Assembly: GCA_965214055.1 (NCBI GenBank)
Contig: OZ243931.1
Location: 248,001 to 312,000, forward strand
Direction: 5' to 3'
DNA: 64,000 nucleotides
Source: WTGA01 sp965214055
GTDB lineage: Bacteria > Pseudomonadota > Gammaproteobacteria > Arenicellales > Poriferihabitantaceae
Numbering within the stretch: the stretch's first letter is position 1; the number at the start of each line of letters is the position of its first letter. The position numbers were made by a program, and so were the translations under genes. Below the pieces are notes generated by a model. That model was not told the DNA's origin. It saw nothing but the letters and a program-made list of their open reading frames with translations, and made no database searches. Of this stretch, positions 24,931-33,425 are shown piece by piece.

Positions 24931-25662
24931 TCAGCAACCCAGCTGGTCGGCAAGGTCCACAATGGTTCTGGCATGGATGTCATTCCCGGCCCTGGAAGAA
25001 ACATCCTTGGGGTGAGACTTTCCAAATTCAAAGGGGCGTTCAATATAGGCGGTCGCCAATCCGCATCCCCGGGCAGACGCAAGATCATCATGATGGGCCG
25101 CGACCATCATTACGCTGGCGGGGGCTACGTCGAATATTCTCGCGACCCCCTGGTACGTTTCCGGATCGGGCTTGTACTTCCGGAATGTCTCGGCACTCAG
25201 AATGCAGTCCCAGGGCAATCCGGCATTCTTTGCCATATTGGCGAGCAATCCGATATTTCCATTGGAAAGCGTACAGATGGTAAACCCCGTTTTTAGCCGG
25301 GTTAATCCCGCCACGCTGTCCGGCCATGGCTGCAGTCGGTGCCAGACCCTGTTCAGCTGTATTTTCTCATCTTCCGATAACCGATGGACCCCAAACTGGT
25401 CCAGAACATCCTCCAGGATCATCCGATGAAGATCATCGATCAGGGTCCAACCCAGCTCTCCTGAGGCAACACGACGCATTGCCGGGGCGTATCCCCTCCG
25501 CCATGCCAATGCAAACTCATCCCCCGGGACACCCAGTTCAAGGTCGTCAACCGCCCGGGAGACGGAACCATGCCAGTCCACCACGGTACCAAACACATCA
25601 AACGCAAGGACCTGTATCTTCCCGGCCGGCAGGGATGGCGAGGTTTCGATTTCTGGTTGCAT
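24931..25662 (-). CDS. type II haloacid dehalogenase-like hydrolase
   Basis: A 243-residue HAD-superfamily hydrolase of the (S)-2-haloacid dehalogenase type. The nucleophile segment is AFDVFGTVVDWHGSV (about 19-33), followed by CTLSNGNIGLLANMAK (motif II) and AETFRKYKPDPETYQG with the motif III Lys. Motif IV, MMVAAHHDDLASARGCGLATA, has the AHxxDL form of dehalogenases rather than the GDxxxD of phosphatases. ATG at 25662 lies one base after the stop of a possible 127-residue ORF. Dehalogenase or phosphatase activity would need testing. Confidence 0.88.
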   Translation of the reverse strand: MQPEIETSPSLPAGKIQVLAFDVFGTVVDWHGSVSRAVDDLELGVPGDEFALAWRRGYAPAMRRVASGELGWTLIDDLHRMILEDVLDQFGVHRLSEDEKIQLNRVWHRLQPWPDSVAGLTRLKTGFTICTLSNGNIGLLANMAKNAGLPWDCILSAETFRKYKPDPETYQGVARIFDVAPASVMMVAAHHDDLASARGCGLATAYIERPFEFGKSHPKDVSSRAGNDIHARTIVDLADQLGC

Positions 25663-25663
25663 T

Positions 25664-26047
25664 TCAATTGCCCTGGGGAATGTACGGTTCTCCGGAAAAT
25701 CCAGCGTTCCGATCCTCCCCGATTATTTCATGGAACGAATGCAACGATTCAAAAAATTCTTCCTTTCCACGTTGCGTTGAGTTTTGCATATCCTGGGGGG
25801 CATGAAAACCGGTGAACCGCATTTTCCTGGTTTGACAACAATAACGATCCCCCGAATTGTACGTGTGCGTCTCCACCAAACGGAAATCGGCTTTGCCCAT
25901 CATCTCGTCCGGGTTCCCGAACCTGAACCCGGTCCTGTCGATGGGTGAATGGACGGGGACCTTTTGGAAGAACCCCTCAACGCCATTCGGGAAAACCCGA
26001 TTCGGGATCAATACCCGGTACCGGACGGATGGCGAGTCCCTGCACAC
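25664..26047 (-). CDS. unrecognised ORF coupled to the dehalogenase-like gene
   Basis: A 127-codon open frame whose TGA is one base from the ATG of the haloacid dehalogenase-like gene. The interior (RTGFRFGNPDEMMGKADFR, then QTRKMRFTGFHAPQDM) looks protein-like, but I recognise no family, and the first 25 residues are less convincing. Either a small co-transcribed gene or a chance frame. No competing gene occupies this stretch. Confidence 0.3.
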   Translation of the reverse strand: MCRDSPSVRYRVLIPNRVFPNGVEGFFQKVPVHSPIDRTGFRFGNPDEMMGKADFRLVETHTYNSGDRYCCQTRKMRFTGFHAPQDMQNSTQRGKEEFFESLHSFHEIIGEDRNAGFSGEPYIPQGN

Positions 26048-26286
26048 CGGTGCGGATCGGAGATCGGATGGTTTTATCCTCCGTTGTTCCCATTTTTTAC
26101 CTCACAATCCCCCCATAATTCCTTTTTTTCATTGCTAGTATTCTGTATATGTTTCTCTTATACTCGGTGCCTTGCTACAGATTTTGTTGTCGGCGGTCCA
26201 GGTTGTTCCGAAATCGTTCCCCTCGAATTCCCCGTTGCATGAGATGTATGCAAAATTTATTTTTTAATCTATAAGGTAAAAGTTTT
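26048..26286 (+). other. A+T-rich leader region of the cold shock gene
   Basis: Noncoding as far as I can see. The last 190 bases are clearly richer in A and T than the surroundings and contain TTGCTA and several TATA-like hexamers near 26130-26165. Cold shock genes usually carry long structured 5' leaders, so the transcript may start here about 120 bases before the ATG. The exact promoter cannot be assigned. Confidence 0.35.
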
Positions 26287-26490
26287 ATGACTTCAGGAAC
26301 CGTAAAATGGTTTAACGAATCCAAGGGGTTTGGCTTTATTTCCCAGGATGATGGTGGCGATGATGTTTTTGTGCATTACCGTTCAATAGGGGGCTCTGGC
26401 TTCAAAACCTTAAAAGAAGGCCAGAAAGTCACTTTCGACGTAGAAGAAAGCCCCAAGGGCCTACAGGCAAAAAATGTGACAACCAGTTGA
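26287..26490 (+). CDS. cold shock protein, CspA family
   Basis: Single-stranded nucleic-acid-binding OB-fold protein that acts as an RNA chaperone. 67 residues, normal length. RNP1 is KGFGFISQ and RNP2 is DVFVHYRSI; the N-terminus MTSGTVKWFNESKGFG is diagnostic. AAGGT lies 8 bases before the ATG. A rho-independent terminator starts 22 bases after the stop, so it is a single-gene unit. Which paralogue (CspA, CspD or other) cannot be decided, nor can cold induction. Confidence 0.97.
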   Translation: MTSGTVKWFNESKGFGFISQDDGGDDVFVHYRSIGGSGFKTLKEGQKVTFDVEESPKGLQAKNVTTS

Positions 26491-26512
26491 TCCGTCCCAA
26501 CTGACCGAAACG

Positions 26513-26540
26513 AAAAACCCTGCGCGCGCAGGGTTTTTTT
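26513..26540 (+). terminator. rho-independent terminator of the cold shock gene
   Basis: Perfect palindrome CCCTGCGCGCGCAGGG flanked by five A on the left and followed by seven T, 22 bases after the stop codon. It is the clearest intrinsic terminator in the window and may work in both directions. Confidence 0.95.
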
Positions 26541-26759
26541 ATTGCCGGGAAAATTTCCTGCCTGCCCCGGGTTAACCGAAAATTCATTCCAGTGGCTTCC
26601 CCACCGCTTCGCCCTGCACACAGGGACATGGCTTCGAAAAATCCCGGGAACCGGGTCCTGGAAAACCCAGGCCACCTGCCATCCCGTCGACCTGACAATG
26701 GTTTCTAAGCCAGGCGGTGGCACTCTACCCACTGCGAATAAATTTACCGAGTCACTGAA

Positions 26760-27701
26760 TTGCTCACCACGATCCACGTCCTGATACCGGTCTTCCTGGT
26801 CATTGGCACCGGGTTTCTCATCAGCAGGATAGACTATTTGCCCAAATCAATCTGGCCGGCGCTGGACCTGCTTTGCTGGTATTTGCTTTTTCCCCTGGCG
26901 ATTATACGGTCCCTGTCCGAAGCAGACCTGTCTTCGGTGCCGGTGAGGGAACTGGGTGGAGCCTTAATGATGTCGGTTGCCGGGATGATATTGCTTCTGT
27001 TTGTCCTGAAACCGCTGTTGGTCCGCTGGCTTGGCATGACCGGCCCGGAATTCACCAGCTTTTTCCAGGGCACCAGCCGCTGGAACGGTTTTGCGGCGTT
27101 GGCCATTATCCAGGCACTGCACGGAGAAACCGGCCTGGTGGCCGGTGCACTGAGTTTTGCAGTAATGGTCCCGATATTGCAGGTTACCAATGTATTGGTG
27201 CTGAGCATCTATGGCCGGACCCCCAACCAACCCCCCCGTACCCTTTCATTCGGGGCATTGCTGAACCAGCTTGTCCGCAACCCGATGCTGGTTTCCTGTT
27301 TCATTGGAATTGGCCTGAACCTGCTGCAATGGAACCTGGGAGATATCCTGATGTCCACCATGGAACTGGTCAGTTCCAGTGCGCTTGGGCTTGGCCTGCT
27401 TGCAGTGGGTGCCGGATTGAAATTCAACGCGTTCCAAAGGTCCCGGTGGGTCATCGTGCTGTCTTCGACCCTCAAGCTGATTGTCATGCCGTTGTTTATT
27501 GCCTCAGCGTGCCGATATCTGGGAGTCTTCGGCCTTCCGTATGAAGTGGCCATTATCTGTGGTGCCGCACCCACTGCCGGAACCGCCTATATCATGGCCA
27601 GACAAATGGGGGGCGATGCCGAAATGATCGCCGCCATCATCGCATTGCAGACCGCCATTGGAATACTGACACTGCCGCTGATGCTGTATCTCCTGGTCTG
27701 A
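26760..27701 (+). CDS. AEC family permease (auxin efflux carrier-like)
   Basis: Integral membrane transporter of the AEC/BART superfamily, often malonate, malate or amino-acid related in bacteria. 313 residues with about ten membrane segments in two repeats. The family marks are WYLLFPLAIIRSLSEADL in the first repeat and GAAPTAGTAYIMARQMGGDAE near the C-terminus. The start is TTG at 26760, as no in-frame ATG lies near the conserved N-terminus. It stands alone on the plus strand; the next gene is convergent. Substrate unknown. Confidence 0.88.
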   Translation: MLTTIHVLIPVFLVIGTGFLISRIDYLPKSIWPALDLLCWYLLFPLAIIRSLSEADLSSVPVRELGGALMMSVAGMILLLFVLKPLLVRWLGMTGPEFTSFFQGTSRWNGFAALAIIQALHGETGLVAGALSFAVMVPILQVTNVLVLSIYGRTPNQPPRTLSFGALLNQLVRNPMLVSCFIGIGLNLLQWNLGDILMSTMELVSSSALGLGLLAVGAGLKFNAFQRSRWVIVLSSTLKLIVMPLFIASACRYLGVFGLPYEVAIICGAAPTAGTAYIMARQMGGDAEMIAAIIALQTAIGILTLPLMLYLLV

Positions 27702-27806
27702 GACGATGCAAATGGATGCGGGGGTCTGACCGGTTTCCCGGCGCACCGGCCATCTTTCCCGTCCGCCGGGAGGTTCAGGCGTGATGCCCCGGTCTTTCGT
27801 ATCCGG

Positions 27807-28097
27807 TCACATCCACGGCAGGGGCCACCCCCTGCCGATGAACCAGGCAACCCCGGCGATGGACAGGATCAGCGAATACCCCCACAAGGCATATCTGGCC
27901 AGCACGTCCAGGTAGCTTTCCGTGCTCTCCATGGTGGTCCAGGCAAGTACCATGAGCAATGGAATGCATGAAACCAGAAAAGCCGCCAATCCATTCAGGT
28001 TCAACGCAATGACCAGCCGGTGCAAAAGCTCACTCCCAAACAGGAACAACCCCAGCAGCAATGCAAAGGAGAAGAGGCCCTGAAGGAGATATTTCAT
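27807..28097 (-). CDS. small hydrophobic membrane protein
   Basis: A 96-residue protein with three predicted membrane segments (about 4-28, 33-55, 66-90), N-terminus MKYLLQGLFSFALLLG and a conserved-looking acidic loop TMESTESYLDV. GAAGGAG upstream of the ATG is a good ribosome binding site. No family recognised. It is convergent with the AEC permease. Composition argues that it is real, but nothing points to a function. Confidence 0.6.
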   Translation of the reverse strand: MKYLLQGLFSFALLLGLFLFGSELLHRLVIALNLNGLAAFLVSCIPLLMVLAWTTMESTESYLDVLARYALWGYSLILSIAGVAWFIGRGWPLPWM

Positions 28098-28278
28098 ATC
28101 GTGCCAGAGACCGGGGTCGCCATCTTCCGGTTAGATTTCTCTTTCAACTGATGTATTATTCGGGAATTATATATTTAACTTAACAGACGAAAGATCACAT
28201 TTCTATTTTGCATCGACATCTCAGGTTAATGTTGAACCCAAGTACTTGTTACTCACCAAACCGGGGATAATCCGAGTC

Positions 28279-29513
28279 ATGGAGTACCGGGGCATCCGCT
28301 ATCGTCTTTACCCAAAGACCAGACAAAAGGCTGAAATGCTTCATCAGTGTCTGGGTGCCACCCGCTTTGTGTGGAACCATTTCCTTGCCCGGAACAGGCA
28401 AATGATGGAAGCCCACCGCAACGATGAGTCCTTGCCCCGCCCGAAGGTTTCGTTTTTCTCATTGGGAAAGGAGTTTGTCCAGTTAAGACGACAAACCGAC
28501 TGGCTGCAGAAACTCCCCTGTGCGCCGATCCGGTATACCCTGAAATACTATTCGGATGCCTGGAAGCAGTGCTTTGAGTCGGGAAAGGGGTTTCCACAGT
28601 TCAAATCCCGGGCCAGTCATTCCGATTCCGTGACCTTTGTGAAAGGAACCTTCCAGCTGAACGGGAATTCCCTGCATTTACAGAAGATTGGACAGGTGGT
28701 GTTGAGCGGAAGCCACCCGTATGCCGACGCTGAACCGGTATCCGTGGTGATCCAACAGGAAGGGAACCGGTTCTATGCCATGGTTGGTTACCGGGTGGAT
28801 GAAGTTCAAAGGAACACCAATGGCAAGGCCATTGGTGTGGACATGAATGTCCGGCAATTTGCGACCAGTGAAGGGGAGATCCGGCGAATGCCCCGGCTTG
28901 ACCGGCTCGAAGCCAGGAGAAGGCGGTATCAACGCATGATGGCAGACGACAGAAGCCGAGAAAGCAAAAGGACAAAGATGGGAATATCCTTTATATTTCG
29001 GGTTCAAAAAGATATGAGCAAGCAAGATTAAAGGCATCCAAGGCCTCCAGGAGGATCAGGCATATCCGAGGCAACTGGCATCACCCCGAATCGAGAAAGA
29101 TTGCGGATCAGTCCCAGTACGTGGTGGTTGAGAACCTGAACACCCGGGGCATGACGAAGTCTGCGAAGGGGGACAGGGAGAATCCGGGCCAAAACGTCAA
29201 ACAGAAGTCGGGGTTGAACCGGGAAATCCTGAACACCGGCTGGTCGGGATTCAAACAGAAACTCGGTTACAAATCGGAGTTGATTGAGGTCGACCCCAGG
29301 AATACCAGTCGGAGGTGTCATGCGTGTGGACACATCGACCAGAACAACCGCAGGACGCAAGACCAATTCAGGTGCGTCGAATGCGGGCATCAGGACAATG
29401 CGGACATCAATGCTGCATTGAATATTTTAGCCCTGGGGACTCGGGTGGTTGGACGTGGGAGAGGCGATTGCGTTGGCAACCTCGATGATCCGTCAAGAAA
29501 ATATACGGATTGA
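28279..29513 (+). pseudogene. tnpB: TnpB (IS200/IS605 superfamily) interrupted by a frameshift
   Basis: RNA-guided endonuclease of a TnpB-only insertion sequence. The first frame, from MEYRGIRYRLYPKT at 28279, carries RuvC-I (IGVDMNVRQFATSEG) and runs out of frame near 28980 (TKMG), stopping at 29031. The second frame resumes at once with NILYISGSKRYEQARLKAS, followed by RuvC-II VVVENLNTRGM, the zinc ribbon (CHACGH...CVECGH) and RuvC-III DNADINAALNI, ending at 29513. All catalytic motifs survive, so one indel at about 28978-28985 separates a full protein of roughly 410 residues. No TnpA transposase is present. No slippery heptamer is visible at the break. Confidence 0.85.
29488..29510 (+). 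repeat. IS right-end hairpin, possible omega-RNA end
   Basis: ATCCGT and ACGGAT form a perfect 6-base stem with an A+T-rich 11-base loop, overlapping the last codons of tnpB. In IS200/IS605 elements the 3' end of tnpB and the adjoining right end encode the guide (omega) RNA, and subterminal hairpins mark the ends. The exact element boundary was not resolved; the guide would lie just beyond about 29530. Confidence 0.4.
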
Positions 29514-29593
29514 TTTTGTCAATTAAGTATATAAGTCCCTATTATTCGATAATGCCCTGTTGACACTCACCATACCAGTTAATTCCCGGACAG

Positions 29594-30958
29594 ATGGAAA
29601 ACTATAATACGGCTGAATTGCGCGAAAGCAATTATAAACACCATTACCATCCCTTTACCGATCATCGTGACATGCGGCAAAAAGGGGCCAGAATCATTAC
29701 CCGGGCCGAGAACGTTTATATTTACGACAGCGATGACAACCGGTATCTCGATATGATGGCCGGGTTGTGGTGCGTGAATATTGGATATGGCCGTACAGAA
29801 CTGGCGGAAGCGGCCAGGAACCAGATGGAACAGCTTCCCTACTACAACAGTTTTTTCCAGACCGCCCAACTGCCTGCGGTGGAACTGGCGGAAGCGCTCT
29901 CCGAAGTCACCCCCCCTCCTTTCAATCGTGTATTTTTCGGTTGTTCCGGTTCGGATGGAAATGATACCGTTTTGCGGCTGGTCCGGTATTTTTGGGAATT
30001 GCAGGGCCAGCCGGAACGGAACATCGTGATTGCCCGCCACAACAGTTATCATGGCAGCACCATGGGAGGGGCCAGCCTGGGGGGCATGAAAGGGATTCAT
30101 GCCCAGGGAGGATTGCCTATCCCCAATATCGAACACATTGCCCAGCCCTATTACTATATGGAAGGCGGGGAAATGGACGAACAGGAGTTTGGCCTGCAAC
30201 GCGCCCGGTGCCTGGAAGAGAAAATTCTTGAACTGGGGCCGGACCGGGTGGCCGCATTCATTGCCGAACCGATTCAGGGGGCCGGTGGAGTGATCATTCC
30301 GCCGGACAGCTATTGGCCGGAAATCAACCGGATATGCAGGCAGTACGACGTGTTGCTGTGTGTCGACGAGGTCATCTGCGGATTTGGTCGAACCGGAGAA
30401 TGGTTCGGATCCGACACGTTCGGTATTGATGCCGATGTGATGACGCTGGCCAAGGGATTGTCCTCGGGATATCAGCCGGTGGGCGCGGTCATGATTGCAG
30501 ATCGTATCGCTGAAGTCCTGGACGATAAAGCCGGGGAGTTTGCCCACGGCTATACCTACTCCGGGCATCCGGTGGCCTGCGCCGTCGCCCTGAGAAATAT
30601 CCAGATTCTGCGGGAAGAGAAAATCATTGAAAACGCCCGGGACCATGTCATGGACTACTTTCAGGAAAAGGTGCGGGCATTGCAGGCCCATCCACTGGTG
30701 GGGGAAGCCCGGGGGAAAGGATTTCTGGCTGCACTGGAACTGGTCAAGGACAAAAATACCAGGGACCGGTATGACAGCGAGGGCAGCACTGGGATTTACT
30801 GCCGGGATATCTGCCTCGAAAAAGGCCTGATCATGCGTGCAGTGGGCGACACCATGGTCATGAGCCCACCCCTGGTCATCACTTTGGAGCAGGTGGATGA
30901 ATTCCATGAGTTGGCATGGGATATTCTGGACCAGACCCTGGAAGGGATTGAACAATGA
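29594..30958 (+). CDS. spuC: class III aminotransferase, SpuC-like (putrescine-pyruvate aminotransferase)
   Basis: PLP enzyme of 454 residues expected to transfer the amino group of putrescine (or another omega-amine) to pyruvate. It follows Pseudomonas SpuC closely by recall: HPFTDHRDMRQKGARIITRA, MMAGLWCVNIGYGR, FIAEPIQGAGGVIIPPDSYW, CVDEVICGFGRTGEWFGS and the PLP lysine in MTLAKGLSSGYQPVGAV. The phosphate-binding segment reads CSGSDGNDT where GSGSEANDT is usual, a mild deviation. It stands downstream of the TnpB element and upstream of an unknown gene. With puuA/puuB it gives a second putrescine route. Confidence 0.9.
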   Translation: MENYNTAELRESNYKHHYHPFTDHRDMRQKGARIITRAENVYIYDSDDNRYLDMMAGLWCVNIGYGRTELAEAARNQMEQLPYYNSFFQTAQLPAVELAEALSEVTPPPFNRVFFGCSGSDGNDTVLRLVRYFWELQGQPERNIVIARHNSYHGSTMGGASLGGMKGIHAQGGLPIPNIEHIAQPYYYMEGGEMDEQEFGLQRARCLEEKILELGPDRVAAFIAEPIQGAGGVIIPPDSYWPEINRICRQYDVLLCVDEVICGFGRTGEWFGSDTFGIDADVMTLAKGLSSGYQPVGAVMIADRIAEVLDDKAGEFAHGYTYSGHPVACAVALRNIQILREEKIIENARDHVMDYFQEKVRALQAHPLVGEARGKGFLAALELVKDKNTRDRYDSEGSTGIYCRDICLEKGLIMRAVGDTMVMSPPLVITLEQVDEFHELAWDILDQTLEGIEQ

Positions 30959-31008
30959 CAGCATTCCCCTGGCGGTCCTGGCCGGTCTTTTGATTTCAGA
31001 GCAACCCC

Positions 31009-31923
31009 GTGTCATTCCCTGAAACCGCATCGAATGGAACCATCCGCTGTATGGATGGCGTGGACCATGTTTTCTTTGATGGGTACTGGATTCGCTATTA
31101 CGAGCCACCGGAGGAATCCATTTCAGAGAAGAAAAAACTCCTGGATGCGTTAACCCGGCGAACCTTCCATCACACCGAACCCGGCATCAATACCCCGGGG
31201 GACAAACTGGATGAAGTCCGGGAGGCCTATGAAAGGGAATCGGACCCCCAGCGCAAGAGAGTGAATGCGGCCATGCTGGCCGGGGCGCTTTTCAACCGGG
31301 CAACGGATATCTTTACCACCATTGCAGACCTGGAAGAAAAAGGCATCCACCTGGCCAGGGACGATGTCCTGATGCACCAGTGTTCGGACTGCCTGTCCGA
31401 AGCCCTGTCACTCAGTGACAACGTGAAACACTACAGCGGAGAGGAAGGGGTGGATGAACTGTGGGGGGAACCTGTGAAGGTTTTCACCATGCCCATTGCC
31501 GACTACTATTGCAGTCGATACCGTAAAATTGCCCAGGCCATGAGGGAAATTGACCAGGTTGGGGCGGTGATCAAGGAGACTTTTTGTCATTTGGACTGGT
31601 TCCGCGGCGCAGAACCCCTGATTGACGATTTCATTCTTATCGCCAAAAATGAAAGTGAAATTTTACGGAGCGACCCCGACTATGTCACGGTCTGGCCGGA
31701 ATTTGTCGCGGACGGTGAAAAAATCAGTGATTTTCGGGCGGAGATCCCGGCCGGGGCCCGGACCTCTCTGGAACGCCACATCAAGCGCGGAACCAACCTG
31801 CTGCATTCCGGCAAGGAACTCATCACCTGGATTGCCAATGTTCGGGTTCCCATGCCAGTCAGTACAAAACGCTACCTTGGAAAATGTGAAGACTACAGGA
31901 AAAAAACCCGGCGATTTCTTTGA
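31009..31923 (+). CDS. conserved-looking protein of unknown function
   Basis: 304 residues from a GTG at 31009 (an ATG at 31051 is the alternative, giving MDGVDHVFFDGYW). No signal peptide or membrane segment. Mostly helical and rich in charged residues, with paired aromatics (GYWIRYYEPPEE, ADYYCSRYRKI) and a basic C-terminus (KTRRFL). I recognise no domain. It lies 50 bases after the SpuC-like aminotransferase on the same strand, so it is probably co-transcribed, and about 350 bases before gcvT. Confidence 0.65.
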   Translation: MSFPETASNGTIRCMDGVDHVFFDGYWIRYYEPPEESISEKKKLLDALTRRTFHHTEPGINTPGDKLDEVREAYERESDPQRKRVNAAMLAGALFNRATDIFTTIADLEEKGIHLARDDVLMHQCSDCLSEALSLSDNVKHYSGEEGVDELWGEPVKVFTMPIADYYCSRYRKIAQAMREIDQVGAVIKETFCHLDWFRGAEPLIDDFILIAKNESEILRSDPDYVTVWPEFVADGEKISDFRAEIPAGARTSLERHIKRGTNLLHSGKELITWIANVRVPMPVSTKRYLGKCEDYRKKTRRFL

Positions 31924-32155
31924 TATTCTCCCGGCATCCGGGATGAGAGGATACCCAAGTCAGCACCCGCCCGCATCGTGCCGCCGCCTCCCCCATCCCC
32001 GGAACCGGAATGGGAATTCCTGCTATAACCAAGAACTGATGCTTGTAATACTATTTTTGTGATGGGATAATGAATTCATTGGTCGGGCATCCTTTTTTTA
32101 GCGGTGTGGTGAGAGTCAGAGCTTCGCGCAAACACGGTCGTTTTAGTGAAACAAG
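31924..32155. other. noncoding part upstream of the gcv leader
   Basis: No supported gene. The part around 32030-32100 is A+T rich (several TATAAC/TAATAC/GATAAT-like hexamers) and probably contains the gcvTHP promoter. A T-rich run (CCTTTTTTTA) at about 32091 could end the preceding unit, but no clear stem precedes it. Confidence 0.35.
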
Positions 32156-32227
32156 AACCTGCCGGAAGGGCCGCGCAACCCCCCTGACCGGAATCCCCAC
32201 CCTCCAGAGTGGGGAAGACGACAGGTT
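32156..32227 (+). ncRNA. compact structured leader upstream of gcvT (possible cis-regulatory RNA)
   Basis: Three nested helices can be drawn by eye. The closing stem is AACCTG (32156-32161) with CAGGTT (32222-32227). An inner arm pairs CCGG (32162-32165), extended by GGG/CCC, with CCGG (32188-32191). A hairpin pairs CCCCAC (32195-32200) with GTGGGG (32209-32214). Together they form a 72-base three-way-junction-like fold ending 45 bases before the gcvT ATG, which itself has no clear Shine-Dalgarno sequence. The conserved core of the glycine riboswitch was not found. It could be a different riboswitch, an S-site for translation control, or chance in G+C-rich DNA. Confidence 0.35.
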
Positions 32228-32272
32228 TTCACTCCCTTTCCAACCTTATCCAAAATAAACTCTCCAGTACCC

Positions 32273-33376
32273 ATGAAGCGAACCTCACTTCACAGCCTGC
32301 ATGTGCTGGCCAATGCCAAAATGGTGCCCTTTGCCGATTACGACATGCCTGTTCACTACCCGGACGGCATCATCAAGGAACACCTTCACACCCGGGACAG
32401 GGCCGGGCTGTTTGATGTATCGCACATGGGGCAGATACGCGTGGAAGGGACCAACGCCGCATCCCTGCTTGAAACACTGATGCCGGTTGACATCGTCGCA
32501 TTGCCCGAAGGGCGGCAAAGATACGGCCTGTTGCTGAACGACGCAGGGGGGGTTCTGGATGACCTCATGGTCGTTCACGTGGGCAAAAATGAATTCACTC
32601 TCGTTGTCAATGCCGCCTGCAAGGAAAACGACTTTCAGCATATCCAGTCACGACTCGGAGACCACCTGGAGGTGAAAATGCTGGATGACCGCAGTCTGCT
32701 GGCACTGCAGGGCCCCCAGGCTGCCGAAGTGATGAAACGACTTGGATGTGAGGTCAGCGAAATGAAATTCATGGATGCCAGAGCCATGGAAATTGCAGGG
32801 ATTCCCTGCTTTGCCACCCGGTCCGGGTACACCGGGGAGGATGGATTTGAAATCTCCATGCCCTCGGACCAGGCCGAAGAACTGGCCACCCGGTTCCTCC
32901 GGGACGAAGCGGTCAAGTGGATCGGGCTGGGGGCACGGGATTCGTTGAGGCTTGAAGCGGGGCTCTGCCTTTATGGACATGAATTGACCCCGGAAACGAC
33001 CCCGGTGGAAGCCAACCTGCTCTGGGCCATTTCCAAATCACGAAGAAACGGAGGAGACCGTGAAGGCGGTTTCCCCGGAGAAGCGGTGGTCCTTCCACAA
33101 ATCCCCAAAAACGTCCGTCGCCGGCTGGTGGGACTGTCCCCCCATGGCCGGGCTCCGATCCGGGAAGGAGTGGTGATTGAGGACGACCAGGGGGCTGAAG
33201 TGGGCCAGGTCACCAGCGGCGGGTACAGCCCGTGCCGGGGCCAGCCGATCTGCATGGGTTACCTGGATGCCCATTGTTGCGATGAAAATACCGAATTGCA
33301 CGCGGTGGTCCGGAACCGGCGACTTCCCATGGTTGTCACACGTTTGCCGTTTACACCCCATCGTTATTTTCGATAG
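32273..33376 (+). CDS. gcvT: glycine cleavage system T protein (aminomethyltransferase)
   Basis: Moves the methylene group from aminomethyl-lipoyl GcvH to tetrahydrofolate and releases ammonia. 367 residues. N-terminus KRTSLHSLHVLANAKMVPFA, then GLFDVSHMGQIRVEG, the GGVLDDLMVVHVGKNEF segment with the catalytic Asp pair, GYTGEDGFEISMP, and RDSLRLEAGLCLYGHEL. All are as in canonical GcvT, in contrast to the divergent homologue at 22606. First gene of gcvT-gcvH-gcvP-lipA, preceded by a structured leader. Confidence 0.97.
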   Translation: MKRTSLHSLHVLANAKMVPFADYDMPVHYPDGIIKEHLHTRDRAGLFDVSHMGQIRVEGTNAASLLETLMPVDIVALPEGRQRYGLLLNDAGGVLDDLMVVHVGKNEFTLVVNAACKENDFQHIQSRLGDHLEVKMLDDRSLLALQGPQAAEVMKRLGCEVSEMKFMDARAMEIAGIPCFATRSGYTGEDGFEISMPSDQAEELATRFLRDEAVKWIGLGARDSLRLEAGLCLYGHELTPETTPVEANLLWAISKSRRNGGDREGGFPGEAVVLPQIPKNVRRRLVGLSPHGRAPIREGVVIEDDQGAEVGQVTSGGYSPCRGQPICMGYLDAHCCDENTELHAVVRNRRLPMVVTRLPFTPHRYFR

Positions 33377-33425
33377 CTGGTTCCAACCAGCACTTTAACT
33401 CATAGAGAACGAGGTACACAGAACT

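Noticed and set aside
28970..28995. Programmed frameshift in tnpB
   Set aside because: No slippery heptamer or downstream structure is visible at the junction and TnpB is not known to use frameshifting; a mutation or sequencing error is simpler.
29579..31108. 509-codon minus-strand frame
   Set aside because: Antisense to the SpuC-like aminotransferase; no recognisable motif.
32156..32227. Cobalamin-riboswitch-like GGGGAAGACG segment
   Set aside because: The other conserved cobalamin boxes are missing or in the wrong order.
32060..32272. Glycine riboswitch upstream of gcvT
   Set aside because: The conserved GAGAGC...CGAAGG...CTCTCAGG core and the tandem aptamer arrangement are not present; only an unclassified structure is.
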